NCBI GenBank assembly: GCA_003013855.2
Contig: ML058387.1
Location: 3,348,001-3,412,000 of the forward strand
DNA length: 64,000 nt
Reading direction: 5' to 3'
DNA from: Liriodendron chinense
Taxonomy: Eukaryota > Streptophyta > Magnoliopsida > Magnoliales > Magnoliaceae
Shown here: positions 1 through 11,894 of the stretch, in pieces
Numbering within the stretch: the stretch's first letter is position 1
How the letters are laid out: each line of letters opens with the position of its first letter
Program-made: the position numbers and the translations under genes
The notes under the pieces: model-generated
Told to the model about the DNA's origin: nothing
The model's input: only the letters and a program-made list of their open reading frames with translations
The model's database searches: none

Positions 1-1263
1 TTGGACCCCAAGGCATTCCTTGACTGGGTTGCTGACATGGACCACTACTTTGAGTGGTATTGCATGTCAGAAAATTGTCAAATGCGGTTTGCTAAGATGA
101 AGCTTGTGGGTCAAGCCAAGCTCTTTTGGACCAACACCGAGCGTAGGATAGAAAGAGTTGGTAGAGCCCCTATCACACATTGGTATGAGATGAAAGAGAA
201 GTTGAAGGAGAAGTACTCTCATACTGTCAGAAGCTCCTTGACCAATGGCAATCTTTACGCCAGGGGTCAATGTCTGTCACTGACTACATCGCTAAATTTG
301 AAGAATATGTGATGCGATATGATATCCAAGAAGACCCTCTAGTAACGCTCGCGTTTCAAGACGGGCCTTCGTGCGGATCTTCAGCGCGAGCTTATGAATC
401 GGCCCTTGACGGACTTGGATGAAGCATATCAAGTCGTGCAGGAATTAGAGCAATATCTAAAGACTCCTGTCGTCCGTCGTTTCGAGTCCCGAGACTCCAG
501 GGCTAAATCTAGTTCCCAGGGGACTAGACCTAATGTCGGTAGTCAACTTAGGGCACAGGCGAACATTCCGCCTAGACCTAAGGAGGACAAGGGCAAAGGG
601 GTTCTTGGTGCAGGTCCTAGCAACATGAGCCAAGTGAGGTGTTATGAATGTGGCAATCTGGGCCACATAGCTAATCAGTGTCCTACGAAGAACCGTGGGA
701 AAGCTTTAGTTATAGGCGAGTCCCACGAGGGTGGAGATGACCAGGGTGATTATGAAGTTGAAGAGTATCACCCTGAAGGAGGACTTACTGATGATGAAGA
801 GTTAGATGGAGAAGCAACGCTTGCAGTAGTCAGGCGTGTGCTAGCTCAGTCTAGGAGTAGTGCTGACTGGCGTCGAAGCACTATCTTCTACACTATTGCC
901 AAGTGTGGTGAAAAGAATTGTAAGGTGATAGTGGACAGTGGAAGTTGTCAGAATGTGATTTCCACTAACACCTTAGAGCGCTTGAAACTGAAACCCACAC
1001 ATCATCCAGACCCATATAAAGTTTCGTGGGTTGACAAGACATCCCTACCTGTCACCCATAAATGTCTAGTCTCCATCGAGTTTGGGTCATACAAGGAGTC
1101 CCTGTGGTGTGATGTGTTACCTATGGATGTGGGGCATGTTATCCTAGGTAGACCGTGGCTATTCGATAATGATGTCACGATCTTTGGCCGTTCTAATGCG
1201 TATACCTTCATGCATAACGGTAAAAGATCAAACTTAACCCTATGCCACCTGAGAGCACACTAG
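1..1263 (+). pseudogene. chromovirus gag and protease region, frameshifted
   Basis: The capsid-like part runs from position 1 in one frame to about 265, continues in a second frame (SVTDYIAKFEEYV...) and in a third from about 350 (DLQRELMNRPLTDLDEAY), so two frameshifts break gag. A CCHC zinc knuckle, CYECGNLGHIANQC, lies at about 640-682. The retropepsin active-site motif VDSGSCQNVIS follows at about 930-963 and the conserved ILGRPWL at about 1141-1160. Acidic residues fill the linker between knuckle and protease, as is usual in this family. Confidence 0.9.
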
Positions 1264-4229
1264 GGAAGAAAAAGGATGAGAAGGTAAGTGAGCCTAAAGG
1301 AGTGGGGAAATCCAAGCCTAAGTCTCTACATATAATAAACGCAAGAGAGTTTGAAAAAGAGACTAAGGAGGATTTTATGGTATATGCCCTTGTGGCTAGA
1401 GAGATTACATCCGAGGTTCCATTAGAGTTACCCTGTGAGGAGACTTCGGTCCTGAAGGAATACAGTGATATATTTCCTGAAGATTTACCGAATGAATTGC
1501 CACCTATGAGGGAAATACAGCATGCCATTGATCTTGTCCCAGGATCTACTCTACCGAATCTTCCTCACTACAGGATGAACCCTGCAGAACATGCAGAATT
1601 AAAGAGGCAAGTTGATGAGCTTCTGCAAAAGGGTTTCATCCAAGAGAGTATGAGCCCGTGTGCAGTGCCAGCATTGTTGACGCCAAAGAAAGATGACACG
1701 TGGCGCATGTGTGTGGACAGCCGTGCCATAAACAAAATTACTGTCAAGTACAGGTTCCCCATACCTAGACTTGATGACATGCTTGACATGATGGCCAGGT
1801 CCACTATATTCTCTAAGATAGACCTCAAGAGTGGATATCACCAAATTCGTATACGCCCAGGGGATGAATGGAAAACTGCGTTTAAAACAAAAGATGGGTT
1901 GTATGAGTGGTTGGTCATGCCCTTCGGTTTGACTAATGCACCCATTACGTTCATGCGGGTGATGACACAAGCCTTGAGGCCGTTCATGGAAAAGTTCCTA
2001 GTGGTGTACTTTGACGACATCCTTATTTACAGTACCACTAAGGAATCACACCTTGAACACTTAAAGAAGGTTTGTAACGTCCTTAGGAAGGAAAAGTTGT
2101 ACGCTAATCTTAAGAAATGCGCATTCATGTCTAGCCAAGTTGTGTTCTTAGGATTCATAGTGTCATCTGAAGGGATGCGTGCAGACCTTGAAAAGGTCAG
2201 GGCCATAGTTGAGTGGCCAGAACCGAGGAACATTCATGAGGTGCGAAGCTTTCACGGCTTAGCAACTTTCTATCGTCGGTTCATTAGGAGTTTTAGCACG
2301 ATCATGGCTCCCATTACAGAATGCATGAAAAATGGAGAATTCGTGTGGTCTAAAGCCGCAGTCAAGGCTTTTAGGAGATTAAGGGCAAAATGGTAGAAGC
2401 TCCTGTCATGCGTCTACCTGACTTTTCTAAAGTCTTTGAAGTAGCGTGTGATGCGTCTGGTGTCGGTATAGGTGGAGTGTTGACTCAAGAAGGACACCCA
2501 GTGGCCTATTTCAGTGAGAAGCTGAGTGAAGCAAAACAAAAATACTCCACGTACGACAAAGAATTTTATACGGTAGTGCAATCCCTGAGACATTGGCGAC
2601 ACTATCTCCTACCGTAGGAATTCGTCTTGTTTTCTGACCACGAGGCTTTGAGATATTTGCATTCTTAGAAGAAACTCAACCCAAGGCATGCCAAGTGGGT
2701 AGCGTTTCTTCAGGAATATTCATTTGTTTTGAAACATAAGGCCGGGGTTGAAAACAAACCAGCGGATGCCCTTAGTAGAAGAGTGGCGTTGCTCAACTCC
2801 TTGAGTGTAGAGGTAGTCGGGTTTGAGCAACTGAAAGATGAATACCCCACATGTCCTGATTTTGGGGGTACTTACGCGTCGCTCTCTAGTGACCAACGTA
2901 TTATGGGTGAATATGTTCTTAAAGATGGCTTCCTTTTCAAAGGAGACCGACTTTGCATTCCCCGTATGTCCCTTCGTGAATTCCTCATCTGGGAGCTTCA
3001 TTCAGGGGGGATAGCTGGCCATTTTGGTCGTGATAAGACCATTGCCCTTGTGGAAGATCGTTTCTATTGGCCAAGCCTCAAGTGAGACGTAGCCAAAGTT
3101 TTAGGGCAGTGTCGTACATGTCAACTGGCAAAGCAGAGGAAACAAAATACCGGGCTGTATACGCCATTGCCAGTGCCACATGCTCCGTGGCAGGACATTA
3201 GTATGGACTTCGTGCTTGGGCTTCCCAAGACAATAAAAAAGCACGATTCCATTTTTATCGTGGTAGACCGTTTCTCTAAAATGGCGCATTTCCTCCCATG
3301 TTCGAAAACGTTAGATGCGTCTCATGTTGCTCGTATCTTTTTTGATGGTGTGGTGCGTCTCCATGGGTTACCTAAAACCATAGTGTTTGATCGTGATGTT
3401 CGATTTACTAGCTATTTTTGGAAGACACTGTGGCATATTATGGGAACTCGTTTGCAATTCTCTACTGCTTACCACCCACAAACAGACGGTCAAACTGAAG
3501 TGGTAAACCGTAGTCTTGGAAATCTTCTACGTTGTCTAGTGGGTGATCATGTTAAAGACTTGGGACCTAATTTTACCAACTGCTGAATTTGCTTGTAATA
3601 GGTCAGTAAATCGATCTACAGGGATGAGTCCATTTGAGGTTGTTTGTGGGTATAAACCTAGAATGCCAATAGATCTTTTGCCCATGTCTGTCACCCAAAG
3701 GTCTTCTGAATCAGCCGATGCATTTGCACGACATATCCATGAATTGCATACACATATTAGACAGCGGATAAGTAAGAGTAATGATAATTATAAAATTTCA
3801 GCTGATTCTCATCGTAGACTGCAAGATTTTCAAGAAGGAGACTATGTAATGGTGAGGGTAAGGCCAGAGCGGTTCTCACAGGGTTCCGCTAAGAAATTAC
3901 AAGCACGTAGTGCTGGGCCATTCAAGATAATGCAGAAAATTGGGTCCAATGCGTATCGGATTGACCTTCCATCTGAAACGGGCATTAACCTGACTTTCAA
4001 TGTAGAAGATCTAGTCCGTTCCCCTGACCCTACCATTGATCCATCATTTCATTCATGGCCCTACTCTGATTTTGCTTCACAACCCTTTCCACCTATTGTC
4101 CATAAAGAAGAAATTGAAGAGATCTTGGATGATGAGATAGTATCTACAAGGGATGGAGGATTCCAGAGGTATCTTGTCAAATGGAGGAACAAACCACCTT
4201 CTGAAGCTACATGGTTAACTGAACCATAA
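1242..4229 (+). pseudogene. chromovirus pol: RT, RNase H, integrase, chromodomain
   Basis: Reverse transcriptase lies in 1420-2390, with the catalytic YFDDILIYS at about 2008-2034. A frameshift near 2390 moves the reading frame into RNase H (VACDASGVGIGGVLTQEG, about 2440-2495). In-frame stops follow at about 2615, 2666 and 3083. Integrase shows the HHCC zinc finger (about 2998-3140, CRTCQLAKQ) and the DDE core (DISMDF, FDRDVRF, AYHPQTDGQTE, about 3190-3500). A second frameshift near 3570 precedes the C-terminal GKPR-like part. The chromodomain (EEILDDEI...YLVKWRNKP...TWLTEP) ends at the stop at 4227-4229. Chromodomain-bearing elements are thought to target heterochromatin, which is family knowledge. 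Confidence 0.93.
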
Positions 4230-4410
4230 GTGCAGCGTGTTGATCCAGACTTACTAGAGCGCCACAAGAGTTTTAACTCGTCGGAGTCGAGTTTTTCTCA
4301 CCCGAGGGGAGTTGATGAGGACACAAGACCATTTCAAGTGTACCAACGAAGAAAGCGCCACCCACAAGCATCGTCCTTGTGAATATGCGACTATTGAGGA
4401 GCTGAAGACC

Positions 4411-4501
4411 CTCCACACGTGATCAAATACATAGAAGACCCCATCCAGGGAGGACTCTCCACACGTGATCAAACACATAGAAGACCCCATCCAGGGAGGA
4501 C
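4411..4501 (+). repeat. 46-bp direct repeat, two copies
   Basis: Two adjacent, nearly identical units begin at 4411 and 4457, each opening with CTCCACACGTGATCAAA. They lie between the end of pol and the 3' LTR, just before a purine-rich tract (4508-4530) that looks like the polypurine tract. Confidence 0.85.
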
Positions 4502-4529
4502 ACGTGTGTAGGAAGAAGGAAGAAAAGGA

Positions 4530-5279
4530 CTGAAGAGCTGAAGACTTCGGGCGCTCGATCGGGCGCTCGAACTTGGCCTCTCGAGTGCCCGAAACTCTCT
4601 GGAAGTTTTTGGATGTCTTCGGGCGCCCGATCGGGCGCCTGACCGAGCGCCCGAACTTTTGTGCAGTTTTGTTTATTTACGCGTTTTTGCTTATTTTAAG
4701 GGTAGTTTAGTACTTTTATGTCTTTTATTTGGTTATTTAAGAGGGCTAGGCCCTAAACACGAAAATTAACTTTTGATATTGATTAATGAAAGCCTCTTTG
4801 AGCTTCCTCCTGCCTCCTCTCTCTCATGGTGATTCTTCTCTTCTCTTGATCTTCTTCTTCTGATTTCTTCTTGAGCCCCTCCAACTTCTTCCAGGTATTT
4901 TATCTTCTGTTATTATCCTTCTAAACTGCTGCTTTGATTATTCCTACGATCTAAACCTTGAGCATTGATCCAAACTCTAAATCCCCAAATTCTCAAATCC
5001 CTAATCCGAGAAACCCCCTGATTCTTTGGACTAGTGATCAGCATTGATCGATTGGGTATAGCCATGCAAGATCGGGAGGTTCCATCCCTCGCCGGATCCA
5101 ACCTATGCACTAATTGAATCCCATACTCCATGGTTGTGATGACGGCCCGTCCCATTGCATGTTTCCTTTCTGGTTTTCTTAGTTTATGATGATTAATGCT
5201 AGATTTCATTATTATTAATGTTTTTACTTCCGCTGAATAATTGTGTTCATGAGCATGCATCATATTTAGGGCTGTCCTG
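4530..5279 (+). repeat. 3' LTR of the chromovirus (ends approximate)
   Basis: The LTR should begin TG just after the purine tract AAGGAAGAAAAGGAC (to about 4530) and probably ends ...TCCTGCA at 5279. U3 contains GC-rich palindromic blocks (4546-4655, including TCGGGCGCCCGA at 4619-4630). A TATA-like TTATTTAAG lies near 4732-4740. The pyrimidine-rich tract at 4800-4890 would be the transcribed leader. Without the 5' LTR in view the boundaries and the target duplication cannot be confirmed. Confidence 0.65.
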
Positions 5280-5501
5280 CATCACTTGTACACCCTTAAG
5301 ATGATCTTTCACATTGTTCTTGGACTTTAATATTCATAGTTTCTAAACAATATAGCTCTAAAAATAGGAATTGTTGAAGTTCAATTCTGGACTTCTGGCA
5401 AACTTTTCAATTGTAGATTGAAGCCTTTAACTAAGAAATATCTTGTTTATTTGTGACACAACAAATCCATGAATAAGAACAATGGACCTTATGACTCCTT
5501 A

Positions 5502-5749
5502 GGGCCTGTCTGGATGCATTTACGGAAAAGTATGTTTCCGCAGATAGGGATTTCAAGAGCGCTTTTTTGGACAACATGAGAAAAAACCATTCAGATTGGT
5601 TTTTGTCAAGTTGGTATTTTAGCACCTATTTTGTCAAGTGGGATAGGGGTTTCTAAAATGCATCCAAATGCACATCAGAAACCCCTATTTGGCTCAAAAG
5701 CGGGCTTATGCCTTAAACACACCTTTGTAGGATGTGTCCAAACAAGCTG
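5502..5749. mobile_element. Tourist-like MITE, degenerate
   Basis: Imperfect inverted ends (GGGCCTGTCTGGATGCAT and ATGTGTCCAAACAAGCTG) are flanked by TTA on both sides (5499-5501, 5750-5752), the target choice of PIF/Harbinger Tourist elements. It lies in the intron between the retrotransposon and the first visible MGDG synthase exon. Confidence 0.5.
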
Positions 5750-5899
5750 TTAGTGACACTAATATGTCAGGAATACTGCAGTCTAATGATTTCTTATCAA
5801 TATGATGAAGGCATTCAAAGCTAGTTTTGTGCAAAAAATAAAATAAAATCACTGGTCTAATTTATGATTCCATTTTATCTTTTGGTATCATGTTTGCAG

Positions 5900-8501
5900 G
5901 GAGGTCGCTAAAGGACTGATGAAGTACCAGCCAGACATTATTATCAGTGTACATCCTCTGATGCAACATGTCCCGCTTCGTATCTTGAGGGCAAAAGGTC
6001 TTCTAAAGAAGATTGTATTTACCACAGTTGTCACTGATCTAAGCACTTGCCATCCTACATGGTAGAATAGAATAATGTTCTTTCAGACAATGGCATTGGT
6101 TTTACCAACAGTTAAATATATAATGTTCAATTGAGTGTGTGCTCTTTTGAACAAATGATATATGTGGGATCACCTTTTCATGATCCAAATTGTTCATATG
6201 GTGAGGCCAATTGTAGATGGAGATGCCTAAAGATCCCCCTCCTCTCTGATGATCCTAAATTTTCCTGATTGGGTCCACACTAAACGGCAACTGTCCATTT
6301 TCATTGGATGGATATGATCATCTGATAGGGACTTGGGGCATAGTCCATGGCATGATGAGGCTCACCAGGTCAACGGCTTTTGTGAGCGAAAGGGTGGGAC
6401 CCATATGCGGTGTTACTAGATTGGGCCAAAAAAACGGAGCACATTTTATTTTGATCGAGCATCATCCTCTCAAATGGACCTATTCCTTATCTTATTTTTT
6501 AAGCTTGCGCTGTTCTAGAGTAGTAAACAAACATCTTCCTGCTTTTGTGTTCAGGTTTCATAAGCTTGTAACAAGATGCTATTGCCCTACAGCCGAGGTG
6601 GCAAAAAGGGCTGCCAAAGCTGGACTGCAGCCTTCCCAAATAAAGGTGTATGGTCTTCCGGTGCGGCCTTCTTTTGTTAAACCTGTTAGGCCAAAGGTTA
6701 GCTACTTAGCTACCTTAATTTTGTATAGCTTTGATGCTTTTGTCATCTATCATTTTCTATGTTTATGTCCTCTATTGTTTGGTTATTAATGCCACTTTTC
6801 TGGATTGAATTACTTGGCATTAATGCAAATAAGAATATTTTCATCTTCTTTAAATAGGATGAATTAAGGAGGGAGTTGGGGATGGATGAAGATCTACCTG
6901 CAGTTTTACTGATGGGAGGCGGGGAAGGCATGGGCCCCATTGAGGCTACTGCTCGGGCTCTTGGAAATTTATTATATGACGAGAATCTGGGGGGGCCGAT
7001 TGGTCAAATCCTTGTAATTTGCGGACGGAATAAGAAACTTGCCAATAGATTGTCGTCCATCGACTGGAAGATTCCAGTTCAGGTACCTGAGCTACCCTTG
7101 TATTTGGGCCTTGCTGATGCAGTTGGTTTGACATTTCTACACTGATTATTAAATGAATCTGTGGTATTTTGCATCATATGGTGTTGAGAGAGAGAGAGAG
7201 TTTCAGCTAAATAGTGATATATGGAAATCGTAATCAGTAATCAAAGAAGAATATGTGGAACTTCAAGCAAAATTGTTGCAATAACAGATGATTTTCCCAG
7301 TTGTCCAATATTCAGAAGTCTATGCAACTGGCATATAGGATAAAAATGTCCCATCCAAAACCAGTGTTCGAGTTGTCGGTATCGCTACAAGTTTTGCTAG
7401 CCAGGGATACAGAAAGCAATATTGTTATTGCCAATAACCGGAAATGTGGGAAACATGGGAAAACAGGGAAAAAGGTGAGTTTTTTTAGTGAAGCTTCAGG
7501 AGATGTCTAAATACAATCCATCCACCCAACCATCCATCCAACCAACCATCAATCCCATCCATCCATCCAACCATCACATCCATCCATCAAACCATCCAAT
7601 CAATCATTCATCCATCCAAGCAACCATCCATCCGACCATCACATCCATCCATCCAACCAACCATCCATCCGACCATCACATACATCCATCCAACCATCCA
7701 ACCAACCAACCCATCCATCCCATCCATCCAACCATCCCATCCCATCCCATCCATCCATTCATTCATCCAACCCATCCCATCCCATCCATCCAACCATTCA
7801 TCCATTCTTCCAACCATACATACACAATACACTATACATTGTAAATATTTATTATATTCATATATTATACATTTTAAATATTTTTTATATTCAATATTTT
7901 TTTTAGTTTTCAAAATTATTTTAAAAATTCTGAAAATTAAAAAAACATTGTTTAATCTTTTTTTTTTTCTCTATAAATGGGCCCCAATTAGGTCAGCCCA
8001 TCTTCATCAGTCATCATCATTTAAAAAATGAGGCCTTGATGTGCCCTATTTAAAGAAAAAAGTGGATTAAATGGTTTTCTTAACATTGATCTATTTTTTA
8101 TTTTCAATAATAATAAAGAAATAAATTCGAAAAATCAAGAGATTTTGGGCACTCGATAGATCAGCCCATCGTCATGATCATAAAAAAAAAATTGGGCCTC
8201 AATTTGTTGTTTTTGGGAAGAAATTGGGGAAAATCGGATTTTCCCCAAATCGGACCAAATAGATCCTTAAATCTCTTGATTTTGTACTCAAAATGCATGT
8301 TTATGCATGATTCCATGCTTAAATTCAAGAGAAAAAGGCTGTTTGGGGGATTTTTCATTTCCTCGAGATTCCCGGCCACAAGTGCTTTGAGCGGCGATAT
8401 CTCCGTTGAATCTTTGTTTTGATCCTTAAAACCAGCTTAGTTGGTGCTGAAATCCACTCCCCCTCACAGATATACAAAAAGATCTGGATTCCCCTTGCTT
8501 T

Positions 8502-8577
<76 letters not shown>

Positions 8578-10518
8578 TTTTTTTTTTTCGATTTTTCACT
8601 CATTTACGCACCTGGTATCTCTGTGTACAGCTGCGTGCGATATTTCAGCGACTTCTCCCTGTTTTATTGAGAAACTGCAGACTGTATGCGGGAATAGTGG
8701 TATGTTGAGTATGTGGCTGATCGACATCTCATTGATATTTTCGGTTATCGACAAATCATGGAAATTTCGCCGACACCAGGAAATGATTCAAAATACCATG
8801 GTTTCGGTATCACAAGTGCGCCGACAATGACAATATAGTGATAATATTGATATTGTCATCAACAATACAAACACTGTCCATAACCCAAGTACATATTGTC
8901 CGAAGAAACCCAAGCTCCCTCTTTCATAATTGTAATCAAGCTTTCCCTAGTTGGAAGTGGAAACAATCCTAAGCTAACTAGTTTTCCCCTACTTTGGTAC
9001 TCTGAATCCACTAATTAGAAACAAACTCAATAACTAGACTATCTCGAGTGTTGAACCTTTGAATCTTTCATAGATGCAAAAGCCCACCCTTGTAGTTCAT
9101 GGGAGACATTGTTGAGATGATATGAGAATCATGCATATGTCCTTTTTAGGCCCTTCATTTCATGGGATGCCTGTGAAGCCGAATCAAGGGTCTTAGGTAA
9201 TATTTGAGATTTTTTCTAAAGATTTTTCAGGCCTGGTTATTCTTGAAAGTGATTCTAAAAATTTCATTTCATGGGCTTCTTCGGCGAATTCCGAGGATTG
9301 GGAATTGAGTTTGTTTCTAATGAGATCCATGTTCTTGTCTCCAGTTGAAACATATGTATGAAGAGATGCAAATGGTACCATTGATGTTTGAGACTCTCTC
9401 TTTCTCAGTGTGTGCGTGTCTTGGGAATACTTTCCATCTTTGATGTTTCTCAATAAATCTCTCTTGATTTTTTAACAGGTTTTTCTTCTTCTTCTTCTTC
9501 TTCTTCTTCTTTTTTTTAATTTGTTTTTAACACATGCACCCACACCCACGCTCTCACACCATAATTGGTACTCGAACCCATGACCTCGTGTTGAAACTCT
9601 TGTGAGTCTACCGCTAACGCATGATTAAGGACCCAGTCTCCCTTGATTTTTTTTTTTTTCTTTTTTAATGGAAAAGTGATGTAGGACGAGTGAAAACTAG
9701 CCTAGGATGATCATGATGAGATCAAACTACGCAATAACCATGCAATCAACATGTAAACCCAAACAAATTCACATAACAAAATTGAAATTTCATATTAACA
9801 ACTAGATGGTCCTAAGTTAGTCACATGCATGGTGCAAGAAATATAAAATGCTTCAAGAATGGCCCACTTGGAAAATAAAAGTTCTAATCTAGCATAGGTC
9901 GTGCCACATTCATGGGAATAACCAAGTTACCGTTAAAATTCAGATTTTGGGTTAAAGGTTTTGGCTCAAAATCAGAATTTCCTAAGGAGTTTTGGTCTTT
10001 GGAATTGGAGTTTTGGGAATTTTAGGGTAGGGTTAAGGAAAATTGGAAATTGGGGTTTTAGGGATGAGGATTAGGGATTTAAGGTTAGGGTTTTGGGGAT
10101 TTAAGGCCATGAGAAGGCTGAAATTCGGATTTGGGTGAAAGGGAGTAGTCGGATTTGAGAATTGGCGTTAGATTAGGTTAGGTTTGATGGATTCGGATGG
10201 GAAAATGTTAGGGTTTTAGGGAAAAACGAATTTTATGCTGAATGAAAACGGTTCAAGGATTGAGGGTTTTGTTGGGTTGAATAGGGAAAAAGAAGAAAAT
10301 ATGGGAGATTGTAGGTTTTAGGATATGAGTTGAAGAAGAAAGAAGAAGAAGAAGGTGTTTGAGTACCTTGAATGGAGAAGGAGAGGAGAAGTTGTAGAAT
10401 CCCCCACCAAGCTAGATGTTGCCCTTCCACAATGTGATTGGAATGGATGGTCTTCTCACAAACCCTAAAGGAAGACGAAGGAGAACCCTTTTTATGAGAG
10501 AACAAGCTCCAAGCTTCT

Positions 10519-10549
<31 letters not shown>

Positions 10550-11850
10550 TGGTCAAATACACCATAAGGTTGGACATTCTCCCCCCCTTGGCTTTTTGAA
10601 TCCGGATCCTCTATTGGCAGCAAAGCAGGAAATCCCTGTTTGCTACCATTTCATTAGTCCACATAATCACATAGGTCTGCAACCAGTCACATCCTTAGTA
10701 CAGCCTGATCACTCCTCAGTGCAACCTGATCACACTGAATCATGCAGTGTGATGTGGACCAATGAGAAGGCAGCAAGCAGGGATTCCTTGCTTTGTTGCC
10801 AACAAAGGATCTGGTCTCTAGCTTTTTATAATAAAACTTTAAAAAGATTACTACTATGCCCTTAAAGTTCAATGGGCCATATTCAAAACTAGACATCTAA
10901 ATGAACTAAAAGTAATCCAAACCGTCCAATAAATCCTAAGAATAACAAAAAATAAAATAAAGGAAAAAAAATCAAGGTTCAAGGTGATGGCCCGATGGCC
11001 CGATCAAGATGATCCAACGGTCCAATGGACCCAAAACTAAAAACCTATGGCTAAGAACTCCTAAAAAGCAACCCACATGCATCATCCCAGTGTGGGATCT
11101 TCCTGATGCGCGTCCAACGCATGTGGGGTCTTCAAGTTGGCTCTGCAGGCCCCGCCTGGAAGTCGCCATTCATCCATAAGGAAAGCTGTGCTGATGCAGA
11201 TAGTTGCCTCCACCTCTGGTACACTCGGGTATCTGATGTCCCCATAAAAAAGTAGAAGGGAAGGGGCTTTGCTTGGAATAGGGCTCAAATTTCCCTTATG
11301 CTTGATTTAACCAGAGTCGTCTTCATGTTGGAAATTGGTTTTGTTTGGAAGTGCAGAAACCCCATTCCCCATTGAGTGGAATGGTGAAAGCCATGGTGTG
11401 CCATAAAGGCCGTTACGAGGCCATAAAGGTAACGGTGGTAACCATTACAAGGTCGTAAAGGCCGTAATGGTTGTTATGGAAAAAAATGACCCGTAAAGGT
11501 TGTTACAGCCCCTATAACGGCCCGTTACGCCCCCTTGTAAAGGCTGTAACAGCCTCGTGACAGTCTGTTACATGGTCGATGCAAGTTTTTTGGGTTTTTT
11601 CCAATAAAAAAAGGGAGACCGTAACAGCCGTTACACCCCGTATCGTAAAGGTAACAGTGGTGGCCGTTACGGCCACAATTACCGTTACGGAATTCCTAGG
11701 CAAAAGCCCATCAAAATGGCTCAAAATCACAAAGAGCCAAATTGAACACCATGGTCATTCTTCTCAATGCAAATAGTAACTTTGAACACAGCCTAGTCTT
11801 CTTTAAATAAAAAATCAACTCCTATGTAAAGTCAAATTTCTAAAACTAGG

Positions 11851-11894
<44 letters not shown>

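Larger units (their letters stand above)
1..5279 (+). mobile_element. Ty3/gypsy chromovirus, 3' part, decayed
   Basis: The order gag, zinc knuckle, aspartic protease, reverse transcriptase, RNase H, integrase, chromodomain, 3' LTR identifies a Ty3/gypsy chromovirus. The 5' LTR and start of gag lie off the left edge. Frameshifts and in-frame stops scattered through gag and pol mean it cannot make its own proteins. It ends about 620 bp upstream of the first visible MGDG synthase exon, so it probably sits in an intron of that gene, in the same orientation. Confidence 0.95.

Noticed and set aside
7488..7913. Open frames on both strands of the CCAT/CCAA array
   Set aside because: They come from a stop-free simple repeat.
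8355..8670. Open frames across the TA microsatellite with Ile-Tyr repeats (also at 14452 and 38715)
   Set aside because: Products of TA repeats.
9960..10300. Interstitial telomere repeat
   Set aside because: TTTAGGG-like words occur but not in a regular seven-base tandem register.
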